Positions 33,541 to 45,159 of a DNA stretch of 64,000 bases are shown here, one piece after another; position 1 is the stretch's first letter; each line of letters begins with the position of its first letter. This DNA is from Brachionus plicatilis. Taxonomy: Eukaryota; Rotifera; Eurotatoria; Ploima; Brachionidae. A program made the position numbers and the translations under genes. Where the stretch lies: contig QEOQ01000226.1 in the NCBI GenBank assembly GCA_010279815.1, forward strand, positions 1,469,979-1,533,978, in the 5' to 3' direction. The notes beneath the pieces are model-generated. The model searched no databases. It was not told the DNA's origin and saw only the letters and a program-made list of their open reading frames with translations.

Positions 33541-35032
33541 CTATGAGAAGACGTAATATTTTTTAAAAATTAATAAGTTTCATTTTTTTTAAATCTCAAA
33601 TTAAGTTTATGATATTCTTGATAAAGTTACAGGTAAATTTCCGCTTTTTTCCTATATAATTTTTATTAATTATTAATATTTTTTAGAAATCATTTGGTTG
33701 AAAAGAGTAAATTTTCTGGCATTTAAAATTTATTTAAAATTTTTAATCCAAATTTTTTTAGGAAAGCAAAAAAGACAAGGAGAAATTTGCCTTAATTTGT
33801 TTTCTTTGATGTTCGCAATTTTCAGTTTGTTCATTGCAATTTACGCTCTGTTTCATTCACTAAATTGTCAAACGAAATCATAACCATGGGTTTATTTTTT
33901 CTTTTTTTAATTGAAAATTATTTTTAAGTTATAAATAAAGATTTAAATATGATTCAAAAGTGAATTTGATATCATCGCTATAAACATCAATAATCAATAC
34001 TTCCCAATAACATTAATTATATGCATTAATTTAATTTTATTCATATTATTTCAATCTGCGTACTTTTTAAAATGATTCAATATTTTTTTACAAAAATTCT
34101 TAAACCGATCATATCTTTAGATAAAAATTACCAAATAAAGATTGATTATAAATTTATATTTAACCTAAAATATACTCAAGCATCGGTTTATGCTAATACA
34201 AGTCTTTTAAAATAAATTAAAAATTCATATTAATTCTATCTTGTTTTAAAGAAACACAAGAATTCATTAAGTAATTTTTAAAATAAAATAATTTTTTTGT
34301 GAAGCATCAAAAATATATTCAAGATATTTTCTACTTTACCTTTGAGATAATTTGTCACAGACAATTATTGGATTTTTAAATTAAATAATCTTTATACTCG
34401 ATATAGATAATCAAGTTGTGATGTATTATTACATTATTGATTTTTATTTTCTCATTTGTCTGTCAAAAGTTTAAATAATTTTTTTTTTCAAACAGTACAT
34501 AATAAACTGCTTTGTTTTTTTCTTTAAATGCTTATGAAATTTTCAAGTTTGAAATCATATTTTATAATTTTTGAAAAACAAAGAGTATCAGCTGGTACAA
34601 GTCGTTACTTTAGAAACTTAAAATTTAACTATGAGATTTATAAAAAAAATCTAGACTCTTTATTATCAGCAAGTTCTAAAAAATTTTCTTAGAATTATAA
34701 TTCTTGTTCAAAAATATTTCTAATAAAAAAATTATAAAAACAGGTTTAAAATTCTACTTTTCTAAAAAATTATATGAAATAAAAGCATTTTTAAATGGTA
34801 TAAAGCAGATAGAGAAGCTATTCATCTATTTTTTAAAAATTATTGTGATGGTCAATGAGAAGATTAAGAATTATTTAAAGAATAAAAATTTTTAAGGGTA
34901 CTAAAATTTTATAATCAGTATTTTTTTGAGCATTTGTGCGGGAGATTAATTTTTATAATTCGGAATAATTTATGATTTAATTTTTTAATTTAGAATATTT
35001 AAAAAATTTAAAATAATTAAAGCTGATTTAAA
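33541..35032. other. Region between the right arm and the transporter gene
   Basis: At 33610-33883 short exon-like pieces end in a plus-strand frame reading CLNLFSLMFAIFSLFIAIYA, a likely single membrane helix, stopping at 33883; the upstream joins do not phase cleanly, so it is left uncalled. Bases 33980-34045 repeat 31845-31905 directly (CAATACTTCCCAATAACATT). The rest is AT-rich and should include the transporter promoter; no motif stands out. Confidence 0.4.
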
Positions 35033-38000
35033 ATGGGAAAAGCGTGCCAAGACAAGACTACAACTTTATTTGAGCAAGTTGGTGAGTTTGGGGTGTATCA
35101 ACTAGTTTTGTTTTTGCTGGTCGGATTGATATCTTTTATACCAGCAATTGTAGGATACAGTTTTTCATTTTATGCAGCCACACCGAATTACAGATGTCAG
35201 ATACCTTCTTATCCAAACGATACCTATGAAATTCAAAACGACTTTCATAAGAACCTGGTGGACAAATACATTCCTCGGTCGAGCGATAACTCTTATAGAG
35301 ACAAATATGATAAATGCAGAATAAAAGTATTTAATGGTGAAAAAAAATTCAATCTAACTAAATGCGAAAATTGGGTTTATTCGAAAAAATATTTTGATAA
35401 TACTTTGGTAACAGAGGTAAATAAAGCTTGAGTTGTTTCTATTAAAAAATGGGTTAAACTGTTCAATTGATAAAAATGTAAATTTTTTTTAAAACTTTTT
35501 TGGTAATTTATTTTTAATTGTAAAATTATCAATTGATAGAATTTTTTTTTGCATCAATATTTTTTTTTCTTGAAAAACTAAAATTGATACAATTTAAAAA
35601 AGGTTTTGTGAAATTTGGTACAAAAAAACAAAACAGAATTTAGCGCTATAAAAGCTTGTAAATTTTTTTCTTAAGTTTAAAATCATAGTGCATCATTAAT
35701 AGTTTCATCAATAGTTAAAGTGTGCTAATGATGTGAAATCTCTGCAAAATGCACGACAATTAAATTATTCCAAGTATGCAGTTTAACCAGAATTATCTAA
35801 ATGGTACAACTCTGGATGTTGCACCACGTTGCATTAAAAGAATTTAATTTTGAGCTTTAGAAAAAAATTTGTAGGAATTTTAAACATTTTTTTCTGTTTT
35901 AACCTACCAAATTTCATTAAAGCTTAAAAAATGAAAAAGTGTGAAAGCTTAGCTTTTTCAGAGAAAAATAAAGCACAAAATTTTATGTAAAAAATCAACA
36001 AAAAAAACTTATTTAAAAGGGAAAAATCATAAATTATTAAGACTTACACCTTTAATGTTTCTTGAAAATTCTATTAAAGCACTGTGCATGTCTTTATCTT
36101 AATTAATCGTGGTATCATCAGCAAACATTTTTATGTTGAATTTTCTTAAAACCTCATCTTTTTTTTTGGATAAAAGACTAAAAAAAATATATGTATATCC
36201 AGATTATCTACATAGGTTGAACAAAAAGCTTTCAACACATTTGATGATTAAGACAATGAAAATATAATAATATAAAAATCCTTTCTGTTCATTTATTTTT
36301 AATTAAAGTTTAAACAAATGAATGAAGTTTTCAAAGTTTACTTTCAATATTTGAAAACGAGATGTTTTAAATAATATAAAGTTACTTTGTTTTCAAAATT
36401 AAATATTTATATCAAGTAGTATTACCAAGGGTATAAAATCTAATCTACAACATAGTCGAATCCTTAAACCAGGGCTCTGACCTGGACCCTGTTTAATTTT
36501 TGATATAATGATTCAAATACTCAAAAAGTACAAAATAAACAGGATCAAATAAAAAAAAATTTGTGATTTGATTTTTCAATTTCAAATTTGTATAAAAATA
36601 GCACCAAGATTTTTTTGAGATTGTGATTTTGCTGATTGCTTCTCATTGACAAAGTAAGGAAAACTTTACTTCTTCTCTCAAAAATCCATTACCACACATT
36701 TTGATGAATTTAAGAGAAGAAGTCACTTGAAAAATAAATTTAAATTTGATCGTAGTTTCGCTGCCATTATTTCAGAGACTGCTTGCGAGAATATTTTGGT
36801 ATCATTCGTATACATTTGACAATCAGACAGAGTTGTTTAAAAGTCCCAAAAAAAAATCCATGCCCGGACTTTTTTTTAAATTTGCTAGATCAGGCTTTAT
36901 ATCAAAAAATTTATTTACTCTTGGGTTGTCTAATGCAATAGATTTGCCATATTTCAGAATTTTCTTGCAATTTCTGCATAAATGTCTTCACAATTCTTCT
37001 TCAGTATTCAAAATTTTAAAGCCTGGAATTGGACTTTAAAAAAAAAATTTTTAAAAAGTACGAACTTGAGATTTGTGACTTTTAAACAACTCTGCAATTA
37101 GATATGAAAAAATTCTCAATTTCTTTTAGTAGGTGTTTGAAATAAAAACGACTTGTTAAAGACCCAGGACGATAAGATTCTTGAACAATTGTTCAGCATC
37201 TTCGCTTCAAAAAAAATTGAAAAATTTTATGAACAAAATTATTATTTTTGCTTTATCTTCAAATAAACCAGCAAATATTTTAAGCAAATTTTATGTTCAT
37301 TTGGCTTGAAAATGAAAATTTTTAAATAATTAAAAAATTAATTTTAATGAGATTAAAGTTATGGATGAATTACAGTTAATCATGTAATTAATAAACATAA
37401 GGTTTCTTATTCCACAAAAAGACTGTGAAAAATGTGGCAAAATGTTATTTATTGTACATTTTTATATTTTTACAATTTTACATTTTTGAGAGAAGAAAAA
37501 AAATCTCAAATCAACAAATCTAAAAAAATTTTCATTCAAGAAAAGTAATAATAAATTCGCGATTAATTAAAAGGAATTTTCAAAAAATTATCCTTGGTTT
37601 TTACATTTAAATTTTTCTAAAACTCCTTTTTAAGTAATTGCGAATTTATTATTACTTTTCTTGAATGAAAATTTTTTTAGGTTTGTTGATTTGAGATTTT
37701 TTTTCCTCTCTCAAAAATGTAAAAATGTAAAAATATAAAAATGTACAATAAATAACATTTTGCCGAAAAATGTTTAGTTTTCAAACAAAATACTCAAGCA
37801 GAATGGTCATACTACGCAGAAGAACTAATAGAACCATAAAAAATGAAAATTTAGGACCAACGTAAAACATTTGAAGTAAAACAAAAAAAGCTAAATAAAT
37901 TAATAGCAATTTTGTATATTTTTTGGTAGTTAACATTAGGATCAAAAAGACACAATCTTAAATAAATTTTATGACCAATTTTTTTTTGGAAACTAAAGTT

Positions 38001-41000
38001 GTAAATAATTTTTTTTTTCATAAAGTTTTTCAATTTTTTTTGAAGTAAAGATGCTGAACAATTGTTCAAGAATTTTATTTGTAATTTTTTTTCGATAAAA
38101 AATAAAAACAGCTGGTCACAAAATTTATCATCCCCCAATTGTGTAATGTTTGTTGATCTTAATGATTGGAATTTGGCTATTGGATAAATTTGCTCTTAAA
38201 ATCAAAGTTATAGGAACAGTCAAGTCTTCTTCACAGTTTTAAGTATAGACGATTAAAGCTTGTCTTTAACATATTTTTTATTTTGATTATGGTCTATTGA
38301 TTTTTCAATTACTATTTTATACAGTTTAACTCATTAACATTAATAAATTAAATATTTTCCATTAAAATCTTGAATTTTCTAATAATATTCATAAGTGGAA
38401 TCTAGTGTGTCAAAACTCAGCCAAAAAAAGCTTATTCTCAACATTTTATTTTATAGGAACTTATGGAGTAATTTTGTGCGGTATTCTATCTGATAGGTAA
38501 GCTTTTATTAATGGTCCTAAATCATAACAAAAAAATCTTAGATTTGGACGTAAAAAAACAACTTACGGCTTTATTTTGGCAAACGCAATATTGAACATAA
38601 GTCTTACTTTTCTCATCACATACGACTTGATAAACTATGATCTCCGCCAGACTCTATTTGCAGTAATAAGACTTCTAAGCGGCATTGCATCCAATGTGTA
38701 TTCTGTATCAGTGGTCCTAGGTAAAATTCAAGTCAAAATTTGGCATTATGAAATTTAATACAAATTTTTATATTTATTAAGAATATAATTTAGGGGATAA
38801 TACCAGGGCATGTCCGAATAGTTCAAAGCCTTCGTTTGAGCCCTCATGAAAAGAAAATTGATATAAAATAGATTCTCTAATAAAATTGGATAAAAAAGAT
38901 AAAAAAATTTAAAAGAAAATAATTTAAATATGATTATATGCCGATTTTCATAAAAAAAAGGCAACTTGAAGTTCATGATCATAATCAAATGATCAAAATT
39001 TAATTGATTCAAATCTTAGTAAAAATGATGAAATTAGATTTTTTTAAATTTTTTAAATTTAAACATAAGATGTTTATTATTTTAATTTATAAAAAACAAA
39101 TCTTTTTTTTCTAATTGACCTTTAATTGATTCTTTTAAAATCTATATTTGAAAATATTAAAGACAAATTTAAAATCGACATTAAGGTATCCAAATTATGA
39201 CTTTAAGTGATATTTTAATATTAATTAAAATATATTACGGCGAAACAAAGTTAAATTTTGTATTGCAAAATTTCAAAATATTGATTAAGAATTTTTTTGA
39301 CTTCAGATAAAAATTCATATAATTTTGTATCTAATTATAGATTAAACAAAAAATGTTTAATAAAGTATAGTCATTTATTATTAAAAAATTGATACAAATT
39401 ACCATTTTATTTGAATCAAAAATTAAAAATTTTGATGTGAAATTTACAATTGATCATGAACTTCAATTTGCCAAAAAAAAGTTAAAAATTTAGATAAAAA
39501 TTGATTCAGTTTGAGCCAGAGTTGTTTAAAAGTTCCAAATAAAGTTAAAATCCGGACTTCAGATTATGTTAAGCAATCAAAAATGACTGGAAAAATGCAT
39601 TGTGAATTTTGGAACAAAGAACAAAAACAAAAATCTTAAAACGAAATAACTTTTTTACTATGAGTCTAAAAATTGTTCTGCAAAATGTATCAGCTGATAC
39701 AAACTTTGTAACACCCAAATAAAGTATCTGCAATACCTCTGCAATTTTATTTTAATGATTTTCTAATACATTTAGTGCTTTGCAGACTTGCAGAGTTTTT
39801 TCAGAGACTTTATTTGGGTGTTACAAAGTTTGTATCAGCTGATACATTTTGCAGAACAATTTTTAGACTCATAGTAAAAAAGTTATTTCGTTTTAAGATT
39901 TTTGTTTTTGTTCTTTGTTCCAAAATTCACAATGCCCTGGAAAAAATGCTTTGACAGTAGTTGAGAATTAGGCGAAAATTTTCGAGATCTTCTGTTAAAT
40001 ATAATTTTCCTAGAATAATTACTCTACATAAATGGAAAAACAGGAAAATTTATTTGCTTAATTTGTAAAACTGGAAAAAAATTTTCTTTGGGATCTTGGA
40101 ACTTAGTGTCATCAAGATTAAATTAAAATACTTTAAGAATTTTCTGGTCATGATATTCATCTTGAAAAAAAAAGGAAAAGTTTTTGGACATTGGAAAAAA
40201 AAAAGAAAAGTCTTAGGCTCGGACTTTAGAAGAAAAAAAAAGTCCGGACTTGGACTTCTAAACAACTCTGGTATGAGCTTAGTTTGTCGAATGGAGTTGA
40301 AAATCTTTTCAAATTTGGACGCTCTTCCTACTGCGGAATTCTTCAAAATTTCACGCTATTTAATAAAAAAAGGCAATTAATTTGCACAGATTTTGCAGAC
40401 TTCCGCAATAGCTGAAACACAAGTTGTTTCACTTTGTTTCATTTGCAGAACAAGTTTTTGGCAATCAGACAAAAGTTAAAAATTTTTTTCATTTTTATAT
40501 TGGAAGTTTTGTATGAAATTTCACAATGCCTCAAGTTTTTTTCTTATATTATTCAATTGAAAATGAAGCTATGGAAGTTGTTGGCACATCCAAAAGAGTT
40601 ACAGCTGCTAGTTCAATTTATTACTTTTACATATTAGGAGAATTTGTTGTTTTAATTTTAGCCTATTTTGTCCGTAACTACCAAAGATTCTACCTATACT
40701 GTACTGCTTTAATGTGTTCATTTTTGGTTTATTTTTGGTAAATTTTTTAAAAAGAAAATTTTTTTTAATGAATTAATTTCTAGGACTGTCCCTGAATCTC
40801 CAAGATGGCTAATGACAAAAAAAAAGTTTGTTCAAGCTCATAGTGTTTTCAAGAAAATAGCTCGTGCTAACAAAAAAAATCTTAACGATTGTACTGAACT
40901 TGAAAATTTAAAACTGTTGGCATCAAAGAATGAGAAAGAAAATGAGCTAAATGATATGGAAAAAATGATTGATGAATCCAGTGATACGACTGAAAGAAAC

Positions 41001-41723
41001 GTAGCTATTTTTTATTTTTTTAAATTTTGTAAAAAATAGGTTGTATTTTAGTTATCTGCGTTAGAGACCCTGAAAATATTTTTTAGATCAAAAAAATTAA
41101 TCTTGAGAACCCTAACAATTATGTTTAACTGGTTAACTAACTCACTGGTCTATTACGGAATAAGTTTTAACACTTCAGATTTGGTAGGGGACCCGTATTT
41201 TAATTTTGGTCTTTCGATTATAGTAGAACTAATTGCAATTATTGTAACTCATTTTACATTAGAGAGATATGGCCGAAAAGTTCCATATTCTATAACCATG
41301 GTCTTGACCGGTGTGTCCTTGCTTTGTGTTTTGTTTGTGCCACCAGACATGGGATTTCTGGTTACAGCTTGTGCTTTGTTGGGAAAATTTTCAATTTCTT
41401 TCACCTACAATACGATTTATATCATTACTGGAGAGAGTCATCCGACTGTTATCAGAACCTCGGCGATCTCGGTTTGTCAAACATTTGCTCGTATGGGAGC
41501 AATTGTAGCGCCGAATGTTCAGCTATTAGTATTTTTATACATTAATTTATAAAATGGATAAAATTTTTAAATTTTTGAAAAGGGTGAATTATATTGGTAT
41601 CCGATGCCATTTGTAATTTTCGGAGCATGTTCTTCTATTAGTGCTTTGTTTTTTATATTTTTTGTACCTGAAACAAAAAACAAAAAATTACCGGATACTA
41701 TCGAAGACTTCATTAATAATTAA
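35033..41723 (+). CDS. SLC22-like organic ion transporter (major facilitator superfamily)
   Basis: Seven exons: 35033-35416, 38396-38496, 38542-38720, 40569-40737, 40784-41000, 41052-41528 and 41583-41723. All are in phase and encode 555 residues. Exon 1 gives a cytoplasmic start MGKACQDKTTTLFEQVGEFG, helix 1 and a large cysteine-containing loop ending NLTKCENWVYSKK. Exon 2 starts WNLVC, and ILSDRFGRKKT spans exons 2-3. AMEVVGTSKR, WTVPESPRWLM, LRTLTIMFNWLTNSLVYYG, ERYGRK, GESHPTVIRTSAIS and FFVPETKN are in family order. SLC22 proteins move organic cations, anions or carnitine across the plasma membrane with 12 helices. Substrate cannot be inferred. Introns 1 (2,979 bp) and 3 (1,848 bp) are swollen by repeats; the other four are 45-54 bp. 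The exon 4 acceptor (40568) was chosen by phase and motif continuity. Confidence 0.9.
36105..36170 (-). pseudogene. LINE reverse-transcriptase scrap in transporter intron 1
   Basis: Minus strand gives MFADDTTIN, the catalytic FADD box of LINE reverse transcriptases, with little else readable around it. Confidence 0.55.
36260..37040. repeat. Dispersed repeat pieces in transporter intron 1
   Basis: Bases 36260-36430 resemble 13370-13470 (AAGTTACTTTGTTT and CCAAGGGT). Bases 36830-36880 carry the AAAGTCC...CCCGGACTT phrase also found near 39530, 40240, 49990 and 52490. A 97-codon plus-strand frame at 36746-37039 has no coding features; the minus strand reads ALDNPRVNKFFDIKPDLANL, which I do not recognise. 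Confidence 0.4.
37436..37764. repeat. 329-bp fold-back MITE, TIR GGCAAAATG, 9-bp TSD
   Basis: Ends GGCAAAATGTTATTTATTG and its reverse complement, arms of over 100 bp, flanked by GAAAAATGT at 37427-37435 and 37765-37773. The tip matches the 16602-19981 element, so it is a non-autonomous relative sitting in transporter intron 1. Confidence 0.88.
38755..39596. other. Transporter intron 3, unremarkable part
   Basis: AT-rich with no repeat ends recognised apart from a CCAGAGTTGTTTAAAAGTTC phrase at about 39515, shared with other intronic repeats. Confidence 0.5.
39597..39935. repeat. Fold-back element with perfect 129-bp arms
   Basis: Arms 39597-39725 and 39807-39935 are exact reverse complements as far as I can read, around an 81-bp centre. 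They start GCATTGTGAATTTTGGAAC and include ATGTATCAGCTGATACA. Truncated copies, missing the outer half of the left arm, start at 51898 and about 62959, exactly at the duplication junction. Confidence 0.92.
40384..40530. repeat. Half-copy of the 12560-type fold-back element
   Basis: CACAGATTTTGCAGACTTCC through TTTGCAGAACAAG and on to TGAAATTTCACAATGCC matches the right half and right flank of the element at 12560-12840. It lies just upstream of transporter exon 4 and is copied in the duplications. Confidence 0.7.
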
Positions 41724-42308
41724 ATAAAATTTATTTTTTTAGCAATTTTTTTATTATCTGAGAGAGAAAAATGGACACTTTCCATTAGACATACTTTTAT
41801 TAAATCCTGATTATTTATAAAAAAGTTTAAATTAAGAAAATATTATTATGTTTAAATTTTTTCAAATAAATTTTTGATTCTTTATTAATTTAATTATGGA
41901 AAAATTAAATTATTAGATTATAATAAAAATGTAAAAAATATATTCTGTACTGCTTCGATACTTGTCCTTTATGCCAATTTACGTAATTTTACGTAAAATT
42001 ATTAATTTTACCTTAAAACCAAAAGGGTAAGATTTCTTAAAATTAACTGATAATTAAAGATTAATTTTTTATAATTTTTAATTAGATACAATTAAAAAAG
42101 TAAATTTACGTTAATTAACGTATATTTCGCTTTTAAATGGTAAATTAATGGTTGAAAAAGCAGAAAAAAATTTTAGAAAAAAGGAATTTTTAATTTTAAT
42201 TAATATGTTGTTATATTTTGTAAAAAATTGTTTTATTTTTGTTTAAATGATTCTTAAATGATTATACCAATACTCATCTTTTTTAATAACAATTTTAATT
42301 AACTAATA
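41724..42308. other. Downstream of the transporter gene
   Basis: AT-rich. Homology with the second duplicon ends at about 41848 (partner 54101). TTACGTAATTTTACG words near 41985 resemble the arms of the 12892-13332 MITE. Confidence 0.45.
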
Positions 42309-42480
42309 CAGTCAATCCTCGTTATAACGAACTACTTGAGAGGAAAATTCGGTATTTGTTAAATCGAATTTCGTTAAATCGAATATCCCATATAATTTGA
42401 TAGGGACAAAAAAATTTTAAACCAAATTTTATTGATTAAAAAAACTAAAAATGCGAAAAAAAACCAAAAGTTAAATTTTT
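42309..42480 (+). repeat. Solo Tigger/pogo-type terminus
   Basis: CAGTCAATCCTCGTTATAACG preceded by TA, followed by TTAAATCGAATTTCGTTAAAT, is a typical pogo/Tigger tip like that at 11598. No partner end was seen. A minus-strand frame at 42597-42848 including SNKMQKKQVINSKEAI may be an internal remnant. Confidence 0.6.
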
Positions 42481-42899
42481 TTGAAAAAACCGGTATTAGA
42501 TGGCTGTTTGGTAAAGCTACTTTCAATTATAAAATTTTCAATATTAAATAATAAATTAATTACATTAGAATTATCATCTTTTTTGGTTAAAAAAAATTAT
42601 TTCATTTCATTTATTCTATTGATTGCTTCTTTTGAGTTAATAACTTGTTTTTTTTGCATCTTATTGCTCTTCAATTTCTGTATCACTGTCTTGGATTCTC
42701 TGAGTGTGAAATTACCAAAGGCTTCAGTTTCTCCCGACCAGACATGTTGCACGAGAAAAGTAATGAGATACGCTCTTTCGAATGAGATGGTTAAGATTGT
42801 CAGAATCAAAAATATCATAGTCAAATTGTCAAAAAAAAAAGTCAGCATTTATAAAAAATCAAAATAGTCAGAAATAAAATTGTCAGACCATCCTGATTT

Positions 42900-43288
42900 T
42901 TGTTTTTACTTTTTTCTTATTGGAAGATAAGACGTTTTTTTTTAAATTAACTGAAAATTGAATATTATTTAAAATAAATTGAATCCTAATTTATAAAAGT
43001 TAATGAACATCAATAATAAAAATTTTTAAGTTTAATTAAAAATGGTAATGAAGATGAATATAAAATGAAGAATATCTAAGTGTATTACGATGCAACTTTG
43101 AAAGTTGCACAATGTCACAATCACGATGCTTATTTTTAATTTATAGAAAAAAAGTTATTCAATTTTTTATGTTCTTTTAACCATTTTCTACTGTATTTCA
43201 CGAAACCTTAAATAGATATATTTTCAAAATTTACGATTTGTTTCGTTTTTAAAATTTTTTAAATAAAAAATAAACATTAAATTATATA
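42900..43288. other. AT-rich gap
   Basis: No gene or repeat recognised except a short GATGCAACTTTGAAAGTTGC hairpin near 43089. Confidence 0.4.
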
Positions 43289-44477
43289 CCGTAAACACTC
43301 GATAGTTATCCGGGTACAAATCCGAAATTTTTGAATTTATGCCCATGGTATAATTTCATTTTTGTACCCATTTTCGGGGGGTAAATTAGACCGGTATAAT
43401 TTTGGATTTGGATCGGTACAATTTTGATTTTAGACCGGTTTAGTCGTAATTTTATCCCGATATAACTGTAAATTGAATTCTGCTCTTACATAATAATTCA
43501 CTTTTAATTACACGCTTATTAAAAAAAAATTTTTGAATAGAAAAATAAACTCTTCATTCCTTTTTTATTATTTTCCATCCTTTCGATATAAAATTATCAA
43601 ATATTCACTAAAATATTTTTTAAGTGTTTTCAAAGATAAAAATGTCAATTTTTTCAATAAAATCTGCCACTATTTTTAAAGTTTCATATTATTTTTGATT
43701 TTATGCAAATTAGAACTAATTTATATATAATATTGTTAATAGTAGAAGCACCAAAACGAGTCATAAATATATAAGGAATAAATCATATATTTTATGTTCA
43801 AATTTATTTAAATTATTAAATTAATTGAATAAAAATAGTAAATTAATAAATTTTAGTCTTTTCTTAGGCCTTATAAAATATCCATGGTCAATCACACTTT
43901 TTACAAATACTCTCTATTTCTTTTGTACAATTTCCACACCCTGCTTTTTTACATTTTGAACAAAAATTTGTCGCTTTATAATTACCACATAAACTAATTT
44001 GAACAATTTTTATTTATTTGAATTTTGAAAGTTATTCTTATTTTTAATGCTGAAAAAAAATTATGCTCAAAAAAAAAAAATTGACTTTGATTTTAGCGGC
44101 CAAACATCGAAAAAAGAGTCATTTTGACTCGTTGGTGCTTCTAGTGTTAATATTATATATATAAATTGTTTATTTAATAGCATTTACATTGATAATAATT
44201 TCAATTAATATTTTTTTTTTTGTTAATTAAGTTTTTTTTGTTGGCCTTATAATTTAAATAAATTTCTTTTTGTGATTAATTTTTTTTTAAATCTTAGAAA
44301 AAAAGTCCGGGATAAGTTTAAACTGAACCAGTCTAATACTAAAATTGTACCAGTCCAATACCAAAATTATACCGGTCTAATTTACCCACCTAAAATGAGT
44401 ACAAAAATGAAATTATCCCATGGGACATGTTTAAAATTTCAGAATTGTACCATGGTACAACTATCGAGTGTTTACGG
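43289..44477. mobile_element. DNA element with about 165-bp TIRs and TA target
   Basis: Ends CCGTAAACACTCGATAGTT and its reverse complement, each next to TA (43287-43288 and 44478-44479). TIRs run through GGTATAATTTCATTTTTGTA and GTAAATTAGACCGGTATAAT. The TA target suggests Tc1/mariner-type mobilisation, but no transposase is present. A piggyBac-like fragment is nested inside. Confidence 0.7.
43740..44146 (-). mobile_element. piggyBac-like deletion derivative, TTAA target, with Cys-rich tail
   Basis: Inverted ends TAGTAGAAGCACCAAAACGA and (reverse complement of the right end) CACTAGAAGCACCAACGAG sit exactly between TTAA at 43736-43739 and TTAA at 44147-44150, the piggyBac signature. On the minus strand the interior encodes NFCSKCKKAGCGNC then CKKCD and a stop, matching the C-terminal cysteine-rich (RING-like) domain of piggyBac transposases. 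The catalytic core has been deleted. It is nested in the 43289-44477 element, so it inserted later. Confidence 0.8.
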
Positions 44478-44479
44478 TA

Positions 44480-45159
44480 GTTTAAATCATGTTAAAACTA
44501 TTTAGAGGTGAATAAAAATTTAAAAATATGTTAAAAACTAATATTAATAACAATAATTTCGAACGATTTGAAAATAACAATTTATATAATAATTTTCGTA
44601 ATCTAAAAAGAAAGTGTTTTGTAAAAAACACAATTGTGTGTTTAAACTGTTTAAGATTAATAAAAGGAGAAACGGTCCAAGCCATATGCGGCTCGTCAAA
44701 ATAAAAAACATTCATTAAGGACAATATGAATTTTAGAAAAATAATGATGAACTCTTGAATTCAAACGAAATTTTAATAATATAAAATTGCAAAACATCTG
44801 TTATAATTATGAAAATAAAAATTGTCCCTTAAAATTACAGGAGAGTTTTATTTTCTTCGTATTAGTTATTAAAAGGAGGAGCTTATTGTGTATTTAACTT
44901 TTATAAATAAAGTCTCTTTTTTCTTTTGTTTAATTAAGTCGCTTTTAACTCGAAAAAATTTAGAAGTCACTTTTTTTATTGCTAAGACGCTTTTATTTTT
45001 TCAGTGAGTAGAAAGCTCTTAAAATTATTTTTTTTATTATTCAATTGAAATTATATAGAGCGGGATGAAGAATTCTCTAAGGGAAAATAGGTTTCAGAAT
45101 TAAGCACAAGCTCTAAAAACTATATCAATAAAAAAATTATATAAAATTAATTTTTCATC
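44480..45159. other. Gap between the element and the receptor gene
   Basis: AT-rich, likely the 3' flank of the minus-strand receptor gene. The minus strand at about 44650-44724 reads NVFYFDEPHMAWTVSPF, perhaps a tiny gene relic, with no partners. Confidence 0.35.

Noticed and set aside
14316..34045. The 14-34 kb structure as a Polinton/Maverick or an integrated virus
   Set aside because: I found no polymerase B, integrase, capsid or packaging ATPase motifs in arms or loop.
36746..37039. A 97-codon frame in transporter intron 1 as a gene
   Set aside because: No domain, no splice context and it overlaps dispersed repeat phrases.
41311..41545. Extra open frames inside transporter exon 6 (also at 53563-53797)
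   Set aside because: They are shadows of the conserved transporter frame.
42481..42867. A 128-codon plus-strand frame after the Tigger terminus
   Set aside because: AT-driven composition; the minus strand gives a more plausible, though weak, transposase-tail relic.
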